Positions 1-6,070 of a DNA stretch of 6,073 nt are shown piece by piece. The stretch covers positions 1-6,073 of the forward strand of contig DAOWAK010000084.1 of NCBI GenBank assembly GCA_030634605.1, in the 5' to 3' direction. The notes under the pieces are model-generated. The model did no database searches, was not told where the DNA came from, and saw only the letters and a list, made by a program, of their open reading frames with translations. Position numbers and translations under genes: made by a program. Position 1 is the first letter of the stretch; each line of letters starts with the position of its first letter. The stretch is from Sedimentisphaerales bacterium. Lineage in GTDB: Bacteria; Planctomycetota; Phycisphaerae; Sedimentisphaerales; SM23-30.

Positions 1-73
1 GGGTCTTTAGGACGGTTTTTAATAAAATGTGCTTTCGTAAAGTTCATCGAACCGGCTTAAAATTGTCGTCCGC
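1..73. repeat. 73-bp direct repeat, left copy
   Basis: This stretch matches 5998-6070 in the same orientation at 72 of 73 positions; the only difference is G at 54 against T at 6051. After position 73 the copies start to differ (T/C at 74, G/A at 76). The unit contains an imperfect inverted repeat: GGACGGTTTTTAA at 10-22 pairs with TTAAAATTGTCGTCC at 57-71 with a two-base gap, around about 34 bases that hold a small CTTT-CGT-AAAG hairpin. No coding sequence overlaps it. It may be a dispersed genomic repeat at which an assembly ended. A circular molecule is less likely because of the mismatches. Its function is unknown. Confidence 0.85.
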
Positions 74-120
74 TTGGCCAAAAAGGCCCTGCCGAACCGA
101 AACCCAACCGAGCCACTCAA

Positions 121-141
121 GAAAAAGTGCGAAACCGCACT
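121..141 (-). terminator. Rho-independent terminator after cheR
   Basis: Read on the minus strand, AGTGCG (141-136), loop GTTT, then CGCACT (131-126) form a perfect 6-bp stem with a 4-base loop. A T-rich run (TTTTTCTT, 126-119) follows directly. The hairpin begins only two bases after the cheR stop codon, where an intrinsic terminator for the cheA-cheR transcript is expected. The plus-strand reading has no T tract after the stem, so the site is directional. Confidence 0.85.
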
Positions 142-142
142 G

Positions 143-982
143 CTAAGGTTTTAAATAAGTAGCCGGCAAAACATACCGATATTTATGGTTGATGCCGGTT
201 AACGATTCCGAATGACCGATGCACAACAGCCCGCCGGGTGCCAGGCAGTCATAAAACCGATTTATCAGTTTTTCCTGCGTAGGCTTATCAAAATAAATCA
301 TGACATTTCGACAGAATATCACATCGAAGGGACCTCTAAATGGCCACTGCTCCATCAGGTTCAGATAATTAAAGCGGATGAGATTACGCAGATTGTTTTT
401 TACCTGGTAAACCTTGTGCCCTTCAATAACGTTAGGCACCAGATACTGTTGCCGCTGCTGTGGATTCAGTGGGGCAACCTTCTTTTTTTCGTAGGTGCCG
501 TGGCGGGCCCGATCCAGAATTTCCCGTGAAACATCAGTTGCCAGGATTTTTATATCACAGCCGCTATAATCTCCACATGTCTCAAGCAGTGTAATAGCCA
601 GCGTATAAGGCTCTTCCCCGGATGAGCACCCTGCCGACCAGACACGAATGCTGTTCTTGCCGCTCGAAAGCAGTTGGGGCAGAAAATTGTTCTTGAGATA
701 ATCAAAATGAACTTTTTCCCGGAAAAAACTGGTCAAATTGGTGCTGATGGAATCAACCAGGCTATGAAATTCTTTATTTCCCTCGGCCGAAAGGGCAAAA
801 TCAATATATTCGCTGACATTGCTAAAATCACTCTGACGCAGCCTCTTGGCCAGGCGGGCCCGAACCAGAGTCTTCTTGCCGTCGTGCAGATTAATTCCGC
901 AGTGATTGTAGATAGCGTTGCTGACCTGAATAAATTGCTCCTCGGTCAGGCTTAGATCACTTTCGGTGATAAATGGCGACAT
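143..982 (-). CDS. cheR: Chemotaxis protein methyltransferase CheR
   Basis: CheR is a cytoplasmic S-adenosylmethionine-dependent enzyme that methylates glutamates on chemoreceptors to set adaptation. The 279-residue product has the usual single-module length and both family domains: an N-terminal helical CheR domain (about 12-72) and a SAM-binding methyltransferase domain (about 80-279). Visible signatures are TSFFRE (84-89), the SAM loop WSAGCSSGEEPYT (115-127), ATD (148-150), CRNVMIYFD (224-232) and GHSESL (256-261). There is no TPR or fused extension. The ATG at 982 is chosen because GGAG (994-991) sits 8 bases upstream. An in-frame TTG at 985 would add one residue at a poorer 5-base spacing. 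The gene lies 187 bp downstream of cheA on the same strand and is followed at once by a terminator, so it is probably the last gene of a cheA-cheR unit. No cheB is present in the window. Confidence 0.96.
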   Translation of the reverse strand: MSPFITESDLSLTEEQFIQVSNAIYNHCGINLHDGKKTLVRARLAKRLRQSDFSNVSEYIDFALSAEGNKEFHSLVDSISTNLTSFFREKVHFDYLKNNFLPQLLSSGKNSIRVWSAGCSSGEEPYTLAITLLETCGDYSGCDIKILATDVSREILDRARHGTYEKKKVAPLNPQQRQQYLVPNVIEGHKVYQVKNNLRNLIRFNYLNLMEQWPFRGPFDVIFCRNVMIYFDKPTQEKLINRFYDCLAPGGLLCIGHSESLTGINHKYRYVLPATYLKP

Positions 983-990
983 CAACCATA

Positions 991-994
991 CTCC
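991..994 (-). promoter_or_regulatory. Shine-Dalgarno site of cheR
   Basis: GGAG on the minus strand lies 8 bases before the ATG at 982-980. The spacing favours this ATG over the in-frame TTG three bases upstream. Confidence 0.7.
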
Positions 995-1053
995 AAACTA
1001 TACCGTTCCCAGATGAAAAAGCCATGTTGACTAAATTTGTAAGTCTAAGCTTG

Positions 1054-1072
1054 TCCTCGACTGGATCGGGGA
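1054..1072. repeat. Degenerate copy of a dispersed palindromic repeat
   Basis: TCCTCGA (1054-1060), spacer CTGGA, TCGGGGA (1066-1072) form a 7-bp stem with one T:G pair and a 5-base loop. The preceding CTTGTC, the CTGGA loop and the overall form match the perfect palindrome at 5710-5730 (loop CTAGA, also preceded by CTTGTC). This looks like a decayed copy of the same family, lying in the cheA-cheR spacer. No T tract follows on the minus strand, so it is not called a terminator. Confidence 0.5.
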
Positions 1073-1111
1073 TCTGACAGCCCTTTAGAAAAGGCCCTGC
1101 CAGGTACTATG

Positions 1112-1126
1112 ATACCCATTGGGTAT
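1112..1126. repeat. Short perfect hairpin in the cheA-cheR spacer
   Basis: ATACCC, ATT, GGGTAT form a perfect 6-bp stem with a 3-base loop, about 45 bases after the cheA stop on the minus strand. No convincing T run follows it. It may stabilise the 3' end of a cheA message or be a protein site; function is unknown. Confidence 0.4.
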
Positions 1127-1169
1127 ATCAACTAAAAAGGTTTGAGGATTATTGAATATTCCTGCAATT

Positions 1170-4007
1170 TTATTCTGCTGCCGAGACGAGCTTGGATTCA
1201 TCAGCTGCATCGGTTTCGGATTCCGAATCGGTTTCAGATTGAGACTCACTGTTGGTATCGGTTTTAGCAGGTGATTTCGTGTGACGATTGGCCAGGGTAA
1301 TCAGTCCCGGAACATCAAGAATCAGGCTCACATTGCCGTCGCCGCGGATGGCTCCACCTGACAGCCCGGTAATATTGCCGAGGTATTCGCCCAAACTTTT
1401 GATGACCACTTGCTCCTGCCCCAGCAGATCGTCAACCAGTACACAGCAGCGATTCTCACCGTCGGTAACCACAACGATCAGAGCCTCGGTAGGATCGGTC
1501 TTGTCCGGCACCACATCGAAAAGCTCATAAATACGAATCATGGGCAACAATTGACCCCGAATCATCATCATTTCACCGCGTCCGCCCTGAACCGTCGAAA
1601 TCTGATCCGCCGTGGGGCGTAAATTCTGTTCAATGGAAACAATCGGCAGGATGAATTTTTCGCTGCCCACGTTCACCACCTGTCCGTCAATAACCGCCAG
1701 AGTCAACGGCAGACGAATGCTGAAGATCGAACCTTCCCCCGGTTTCGAATCGATATCCACCCGGCCGCGCAACGATTCGATATTTTTTCGCACCACATCC
1801 ATACCCACTCCGCGACCGGAAACATCGGTAACTTTTTCCGCCGTCGAAAGTCCCGCGTGGAAAATCAACCGGTAAACTTCCTGGTCGGATAATTCCTGCC
1901 CCTCTTTCACGATGCCGTTAGCCAGGGCCTTTTTGAGGATTTTCTCACGGTTGAGTCCACGTCCGTCATCGGAAATTTCAATGACAATATTGCCGCCCTG
2001 ATGAAACGCCCGAAGTTGTATTTTACCGGTTCGCTTTTTGCCGTTTTTTTCACGTTCGTCGGGGAAATCAATACCGTGATCCACCGAATTCCTGATCATG
2101 TGAACCAGAGGATCGGCAATGGCTTCCACCATATTCCGGTCCAGTTCGGTTTCCGCACCGCTCACGACGAATTCAATTTCCTTGCCTCCCTTGCGCGACA
2201 GATCGCGAACCAGACGGGCCATTTTCTGAAAAACCCCCTGGACCGGAACCATCCGCATGCTCATAGAAAGCTCCTGCAGGTCGCGAGTAATCTTGTGGAG
2301 GTGCCGAACATTTCGTTCCAGTTTCTGGTTACTGCGGGCGTGCTCGCCGATGTCCTGGCTGACCATTGATTGAGCGATAACCAACTCGCCAACCATATTA
2401 ATCAGAGAATCCAATCGACTCGTGGTAACTTTAACAGTAGTTTCGTTGGCCAGTTTTTTATTTCCGCTCTTTTTCCGTGCCGATCCGGTTGAATCCGTCC
2501 CTGCCTTTTGTTGTTTCAATGCCCGGTCAACCTGTTCTTTTGAGGCCGTTCCTTTTTCGATCATAACTTCACCGATTTTATGTTCGTTAGCATCGGACTT
2601 TTGCTCGCGTACTGCCTGGCGAACCTGGGATGCCTTGACACTGCCCTGTTCCATCAGAATGTCCCCGATACGACTCTCGGTGGGTTCAGCATCGGTACAG
2701 GCTTTGATGTGGCTGATCAGACGATTAAGGTCCGGATAGGGTTTTACCGCTGTGTGGTTTTCGATAGCCTGCTGAATGTCGCTGAGCATTTGTTTCGAAG
2801 CATCAATTGACTCGAAAATCACATCAATCCGGGTTCCCTCCAGTAGTAATTCTTTTTTCCTGGCTTTGTCCAGCATGTTCTCCGCCGTATGTGCCAGAGA
2901 ACTGATCTGTGTAAGATTTAAGAATCCCGCCACCCCCTTAATCGTGTGGAATGCACGAAAAATGGCATTCAACGCTTCGTTGTCTTCTGGATTTCCCTCG
3001 ATGGTCAGCAGATCGTTTTCTGCCGATTCCAGATGTTCCGATGATTCCTGAATAAAATCCCGTACCAGCGGAATGTCGTTCTCCGCAATGGTTATATCAG
3101 CTTCGCAGCACTCCGCCTCCGCCGCTACCTCTGCTTTTGCCGCTCCCATTTCCTCGCCGGTCTCGACCGCTGAATTCACTTGCTCCGTCGTACCGGTTGT
3201 TTCTGCCGAACCGCCGTTCTCCGTTGCCGCCGATTCCACCAATGCATTCAGAGCATTCGCAAGGCTGTCTTTGGCCGCCAGTAACTTTTCCGCCGGAAAC
3301 GCTTCTTCGTCATTTTCCAGCAGGCTTTCACATTCATGACACAACTTAGACATTTCTTCCAGCCCCATCAATCCCGATTCACCTTTGAGATTGTGCAAAA
3401 TGCCTTTCACTTTTAACCGGTTTTCCTCGCTCGGTTCAGCTTCCGCCCCCATAATAGCCGCTTCCAGATTTTCCAAAACATCCGGCTGATCGGTTATGAA
3501 TTCCCGGAATATGTCCTCATCAACATTATCCGGCAGGGAGATTTCTAAATTACCCATAGATGATTCCTGCCCAGCTTCACCATTATTCGCAGCAGCATCA
3601 GTGATGACCGAATCTGCTGTTCCGTTTGGTTGAGTCTTTTTCTGCGCAGACGAACCCTGCCCAGCCAACTCCAGCGATTCCGGAAAACTAATATCCGTGC
3701 ACGGGTTTCCCTGCAGTACCGATTGAACCATCTGCTCCAAAATTTGAGCGGTCTCAGCTATATCATTGATCGCTTGTTTCTTGTCGCTCAATTCGTCAAG
3801 AATGATTTTCCCGATCAATGACACCGTTGCCTCCGATACCGAAGCTATGTTTTGCATAAATTCAGCCGGCTCCGCCTCGATCTTTCCTGCCCGCGCAGCT
3901 ATGTTTTCAAAGCAACTGTGAATCTCCGCCAAAACCGGCAGATCTGTTCCTTCGAGCGTTACTATCCGCAGGGCGGAATCTTCGATCAGCTTGAGTAATT
4001 TTTCCAT
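1170..4007 (-). CDS. cheA: Chemotaxis histidine kinase CheA, with two HPt domains and an MshEN-like insert
   Basis: CheA is the cytoplasmic kinase of the receptor-CheW-CheA array and passes phosphate to CheY and CheB. The product is 945 residues, longer than the roughly 650-residue enteric CheA. Domains in order: a helical N-terminal region (1-99); a first HPt (about 154-256, HNLKGESG, His205); an acidic Ala/Glu linker (258-304); a second HPt (about 311-419, FHTIKGVAGF, His354); two 24-residue MshEN/GspE-N-like motifs (446-469 and 477-500); the P3 dimerisation helices (about 522-600); the HATPase domain with N box RNSVDHG (Asn640), DDGRG (680-684), F box IFHAGLSTAE (715-724), GRGVG (731-735) and GEGS (757-760); a CheW-like P5 domain (about 772-909); and an acidic Ser/Glu/Thr/Asp tail (910-945). 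No typical P2 CheY-binding domain is visible. All catalytic boxes are intact, so it should be active. The ATG at 4007 follows a purine-rich GGAAGAAG. An in-frame GTG at 4085 would add 26 residues that do not resemble the family. Confidence 0.97.
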   Translation of the reverse strand: MEKLLKLIEDSALRIVTLEGTDLPVLAEIHSCFENIAARAGKIEAEPAEFMQNIASVSEATVSLIGKIILDELSDKKQAINDIAETAQILEQMVQSVLQGNPCTDISFPESLELAGQGSSAQKKTQPNGTADSVITDAAANNGEAGQESSMGNLEISLPDNVDEDIFREFITDQPDVLENLEAAIMGAEAEPSEENRLKVKGILHNLKGESGLMGLEEMSKLCHECESLLENDEEAFPAEKLLAAKDSLANALNALVESAATENGGSAETTGTTEQVNSAVETGEEMGAAKAEVAAEAECCEADITIAENDIPLVRDFIQESSEHLESAENDLLTIEGNPEDNEALNAIFRAFHTIKGVAGFLNLTQISSLAHTAENMLDKARKKELLLEGTRIDVIFESIDASKQMLSDIQQAIENHTAVKPYPDLNRLISHIKACTDAEPTESRIGDILMEQGSVKASQVRQAVREQKSDANEHKIGEVMIEKGTASKEQVDRALKQQKAGTDSTGSARKKSGNKKLANETTVKVTTSRLDSLINMVGELVIAQSMVSQDIGEHARSNQKLERNVRHLHKITRDLQELSMSMRMVPVQGVFQKMARLVRDLSRKGGKEIEFVVSGAETELDRNMVEAIADPLVHMIRNSVDHGIDFPDEREKNGKKRTGKIQLRAFHQGGNIVIEISDDGRGLNREKILKKALANGIVKEGQELSDQEVYRLIFHAGLSTAEKVTDVSGRGVGMDVVRKNIESLRGRVDIDSKPGEGSIFSIRLPLTLAVIDGQVVNVGSEKFILPIVSIEQNLRPTADQISTVQGGRGEMMMIRGQLLPMIRIYELFDVVPDKTDPTEALIVVVTDGENRCCVLVDDLLGQEQVVIKSLGEYLGNITGLSGGAIRGDGNVSLILDVPGLITLANRHTKSPAKTDTNSESQSETDSESETDAADESKLVSAAE
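1209..1244 (-). repeat. 18-bp imperfect tandem duplication in the CheA tail
   Basis: Two adjacent 18-base units (1209-1226 and 1227-1244) share ATCGGTTTC and a following GATT. They encode the hexapeptides SQSETD and SESETD in the acidic C-terminal tail of CheA. The tail lies after the last folded domain and is probably disordered, so the duplication probably has little effect on the kinase. Confidence 0.55.
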
Positions 4008-4011
4008 TTTT

Positions 4012-4019
4012 CTTCTTCC
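4012..4019 (-). promoter_or_regulatory. Shine-Dalgarno-like site of cheA
   Basis: On the minus strand GGAAGAAG (4019-4012) lies four A residues before the ATG at 4007, with 7 bases between its GGAAG core and the start. This supports starting CheA at MEKLLKLIED rather than at the GTG at 4085. No convincing -35/-10 pair for cheA was found in 4020-4240 on the minus strand. Confidence 0.6.
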
Positions 4020-4241
4020 GATCCACTTGAGGTAATGTATATCCGGCAAATTCCTGTTATTGACGGCAATAACATAAACTACCACTGCTTCTGGCGATCC
4101 TTGTTATAGGCCCTTATATGTTAAAGACACTATTTCACTAACCTTAGATCGGAACGCAAGATATTGATCTTTAGCACAACCGCCTTCCGCAGCTCATCTT
4201 GGCTGCTGAATTATTTACCCCCTTTCAAGGGTGTCTTTTTA

Positions 4242-4402
4242 GGGTACCTCTAATAATTGCTTTTGTAGCGAGAGCGCGGGATTTTTTCGACTGACAAGGA
4301 GCGAAGAATCGGGCATATTGGTGAATATTCCCGGTTTTTCGCGACGACGACCAGACGGAAAACAGACCCGCTCGTAGCCAAAATGAATTTTTAGAGGTTC
4401 CC
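4242..4402. mobile_element. MITE-like element with terminal inverted repeats and TTTA target duplication
   Basis: The element is 161 bp. Its left end GGGTACCTCTAATAATTG and right end (minus strand) GGGAACCTCTAAAAATTC belong to 24-base terminal inverted repeats that match at 20 positions. TTTA occurs directly on each side (4238-4241 and 4403-4406), as a 4-bp target duplication would. The centre is also palindromic: 4301-4319 pairs with 4324-4342 at 16 of 19 positions around a 4-base loop, so the whole element can fold into one long hairpin. It encodes no transposase. An open frame on the minus strand (4225-4443, 72 codons) runs through the element and both flanks and matches no protein I recognise, so it is treated as spurious. 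It looks like a non-autonomous miniature element mobilised in trans; the transposase family cannot be assigned here. Confidence 0.75.
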
Positions 4403-4516
4403 TTTAACCTTAAAAAAGCCCTTTCAGGATTACTCCGGTTCATAGGAAATTCCTTACCATTTAGGAAGGTAATCAGCTATCGGACTCAGTTTTCCCCTCA
4501 ATATTTATGTTGCAGC

Positions 4517-4563
4517 TTGGCCCGTTCCCGCCGTTTTATCACCAGACTACGAGTTGGCCCGTT
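4517..4563. repeat. Direct 10-bp repeat upstream of the oxidoreductase promoter
   Basis: TTGGCCCGTT occurs at 4517-4526 and again at 4554-4563, with starts 37 bp apart (about 3.5 helical turns). The second copy ends 7 bases before the -35 box at 4571. The placement would suit a regulator, but the sites are not palindromic and no regulator gene is nearby, so a chance repeat is possible. Confidence 0.35.
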
Positions 4564-4570
4564 TTGCCTG

Positions 4571-4599
4571 TTGACCTTAATGAAAAATTAGTCTAAAAT
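4571..4599 (+). promoter_or_regulatory. Sigma-70-type promoter of the Gfo/Idh/MocA gene
   Basis: TTGACC (4571-4576) matches the -35 consensus at 5 of 6 bases, followed by a 17-base spacer and TAAAAT (4594-4599), matching the -10 consensus at 5 of 6. Transcription would be expected to start around 4604-4608, on or next to the ATG at 4605. That would give a leaderless message, consistent with the absence of a Shine-Dalgarno sequence before this gene. Confidence 0.7.
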
Positions 4600-4604
4600 C
4601 AGAC

Positions 4605-5600
4605 ATGCTGCGGAAAAACGACCATTTCAACTGGGGCATCGTGGGCTGCTCAAGTGTCGCCCGCCGCCGCTGGATCGAGGGGATTAACACCTCCTCCGCC
4701 GCTTCCGTCACCGCCATTGCCAGCCGCGACCTCAACAAAGCCAAAAACTGGGCCTCAGAATTGGCCATCCCCAAAGCTTACGGCAGTTATCAGCAACTGC
4801 TCGACGACCGCGACATCGACGCCGTCTTTATCGGCCTGCCTAACGCCCTCCATCCGCCCTGGGCAATTGCCGCGCTCAACGCCGGCAAACACGTCCTGTG
4901 CGATAAGCCCCTGGGCGTAACCGCCGATGATGTCACCCAGATGATCGACGCTGCCCAGGCCAATAAACGCCTCCTCATGGAAGGCTTCATGTATCAGTAT
5001 CACCGCCAGTACGAATTCATCCGCAACTGGATCAGCCAAGGAAAAATAGGCACCCTACGCATGGTTCGCGTCGCCTTCACCTTCTTTTTCGACCGACCCG
5101 GCGATTTCCGCTATCAACCTGAGCTTGGTGGGGGGGCATTGCTGGACCTGGGCTGCTATTGCGTCAACATTATCCGCCGGATCACCATGCCAAATCAGCC
5201 GCGCCGCGTCTTCGCCAAATCCATCCTCAACGAAACCGGCGTGGACTGGACCACCTCTGCCCTTCTCGAGTTCGACTCCGATGTTACCGCCATCCTCGAT
5301 TGCTCCTTTGGCTACCAGGGCGACCAGTTCCTCCACATCGCCGGCACCGAAGGCTGCATCACCAGCAACCGCCCCGTCACCCCAACCGCCGATGCAGCTT
5401 TAACCCTGACCCGTGGCGATCAAACAACCATCAAAACCCTCACCCCTGCCAATCAGTACACCGCTTGCGTGGACGATTTCAACTGGCGGGTTAAATCGGA
5501 CCACCTTTTCCCCTGCCTGGCCCAGGATTCCCTCCAAAACATGAAAGTGCTCGACGCCATCACCGCCTCCGCAAAATCACAACAACCCGTAAACCTCTAA
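4605..5600 (+). CDS. Gfo/Idh/MocA-family NAD(P)-dependent oxidoreductase (dihydrodiol/D-xylose dehydrogenase-like)
   Basis: This is a cytoplasmic NAD(P)-dependent dehydrogenase acting on a sugar or related alcohol; the exact substrate cannot be read from sequence. The 331-residue product has family length. An N-terminal Rossmann fold shows the glycine motif GIVGCSSVA (11-19), the segment IPKAYGSYQQLL (55-66) and CDKPLG (99-104), whose Lys101 fits the conserved catalytic lysine; the family's usual EKP reads DKP here. The C-terminal alpha/beta domain carries MEGFMYQYHRQ (125-135) and GGGALLDLGCYCVN (175-188). Tyr185 is placed like the proposed catalytic tyrosine of dimeric dihydrodiol dehydrogenases. 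IPKAYGSY, GGALLD-G-YCV and ETGVD are shared, from memory, with mammalian dihydrodiol dehydrogenase. The ATG at 4605 is chosen because the next start, GTG at codon 13, would remove the nucleotide-binding strand. No Shine-Dalgarno site precedes it. The gene is monocistronic here, divergent from cheA, and more GC-rich than the che genes. Confidence 0.94.
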   Translation: MLRKNDHFNWGIVGCSSVARRRWIEGINTSSAASVTAIASRDLNKAKNWASELAIPKAYGSYQQLLDDRDIDAVFIGLPNALHPPWAIAALNAGKHVLCDKPLGVTADDVTQMIDAAQANKRLLMEGFMYQYHRQYEFIRNWISQGKIGTLRMVRVAFTFFFDRPGDFRYQPELGGGALLDLGCYCVNIIRRITMPNQPRRVFAKSILNETGVDWTTSALLEFDSDVTAILDCSFGYQGDQFLHIAGTEGCITSNRPVTPTADAALTLTRGDQTTIKTLTPANQYTACVDDFNWRVKSDHLFPCLAQDSLQNMKVLDAITASAKSQQPVNL

Positions 5601-5628
5601 TCTTGCGGGCTCTTCGCTTTGCTCCGAA

Positions 5629-5676
5629 TCGTCATTCGTTATTCGTCATTGATTCATCATTCTGGTTTCGTCATTC
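5629..5676. repeat. Degenerate TCGTCATTC repeat cluster
   Basis: TCGTCATTC occurs exactly at 5629-5637 and 5668-5676, with looser copies between them (TTCGTTATTCGTCATT, TTCATCATTC). The cluster begins 28 bases after the oxidoreductase stop codon. It appears to be a simple intergenic repeat expansion without coding potential. Confidence 0.55.
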
Positions 5677-5709
5677 TTAATTTACACAAACTGACCGATC
5701 CGACTTGTC

Positions 5710-5730
5710 ATGCCCGACTAGATCGGGCAT
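5710..5730. repeat. Perfect palindromic dispersed repeat
   Basis: ATGCCCGA (5710-5717), loop CTAGA, TCGGGCAT (5723-5730) form a perfect 8-bp stem. The context TGTCATGCCCG...CGGGCATCCAG resembles short dispersed palindromes known from intergenic DNA of many bacteria, whose in-frame reading gives HARLDRAS. A weaker relative lies at 1054-1072. There is no T tract after the stem on the plus strand, so terminator function is doubtful. Confidence 0.65.
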
Positions 5731-5815
5731 CCAGCGCTATTATTGATGAATGGATTTCCATTGCCGCCGCCGGAACAATATTTTGCAAATGCCCTATTAA
5801 TAAAATCTTTACGAT

Positions 5816-5841
5816 CTAAATACTCTGCCTAAATACTCTGC
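5816..5841. repeat. 13-bp perfect tandem duplication
   Basis: CTAAATACTCTGC occurs twice head to tail (5816-5828 and 5829-5841) with no mismatch. It lies in non-coding DNA. A recent slippage duplication or a paired binding site are both possible, with no further evidence for either. Confidence 0.6.
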
Positions 5842-5997
5842 GAATCGGTCGGTTTGAGTTACTTAATGAGAGAGAAACTCATACAAGCTGGTCCCCCGTT
5901 GTCATAATATTTATCCGGCTGAGTTTGACGCCCTTTAATGAAGCTATGTTATTGGTTAACTTTCGCAGTTTTACGTTTCGTTAATTGCACTCCAGCA

Positions 5998-6070
5998 GGG
6001 TCTTTAGGACGGTTTTTAATAAAATGTGCTTTCGTAAAGTTCATCGAACCTGCTTAAAATTGTCGTCCGC
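5998..6070. repeat. 73-bp direct repeat, right copy
   Basis: This is the second copy of the sequence at 1-73, in the same orientation and with one mismatch (T at 6051 against G at 54). The left boundary of the match is unknown because the first copy starts at the window edge; the bases just upstream here are CTCCAGCA. The window ends three bases after the match. The same imperfect hairpin as in the left copy is present. Confidence 0.85.

Larger units (their letters stand above)
5601..5997. other. Gene-free region with repeats
   Basis: No convincing gene is seen in these 397 bases on either strand. A 66-codon open frame at 5619-5819 is made of repeat sequence and has no start signal or recognisable protein features. 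The region holds the TCGTCATTC repeats, a perfect palindrome and a 13-bp tandem duplication listed separately. No clear intrinsic terminator for the oxidoreductase gene was found. The part from 5842 to 5997 is AT-rich and otherwise featureless. Confidence 0.7.

Noticed and set aside
1..73. Integron attC site in the terminal repeats
   Set aside because: The paired core sites (RYYYAAC and GTTRRRY) are not found at the ends of the imperfect palindrome, and the enclosed DNA is not arranged as single-gene cassettes.
81..1101. 13-mer AAAAGGCCCTGCC shared by 81-93 and 1089-1101, on either side of cheR
   Set aside because: One shared 13-mer in 6 kb can occur by chance and the flanking bases do not match.
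2001..2369. 122-codon open frame on the plus strand opposite cheA
   Set aside because: It is antisense to the conserved P3 and ATPase parts of CheA and resembles no known protein.
4020..4140. Flagellar sigma-28 or sigma-54 promoter for cheA on the minus strand
   Set aside because: GCCGGATA and TATAAC resemble -10 boxes, but no acceptable upstream element sits at the required spacing.
4219..4240. CCCTT-TC-AAGGG stem followed by TGTCTTTTT, terminator-like on the plus strand
   Set aside because: The loop has only two bases and no plus-strand gene lies upstream for it to terminate.
4225..4443. 72-codon open frame on the minus strand
   Set aside because: It spans the MITE-like palindrome and its flanks, its sequence is explained by the repeat, and it shows no ribosome binding site or domain.
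5125..5494. Proline- and serine-rich open frames inside the dehydrogenase gene
   Set aside because: They are out-of-frame readings of a GC-rich gene with a clear, conserved main frame.
5619..5819. 66-codon open frame on the plus strand
   Set aside because: It is built from the TCGTCATTC cluster and the HARLDRAS-type palindrome, with no start signal.
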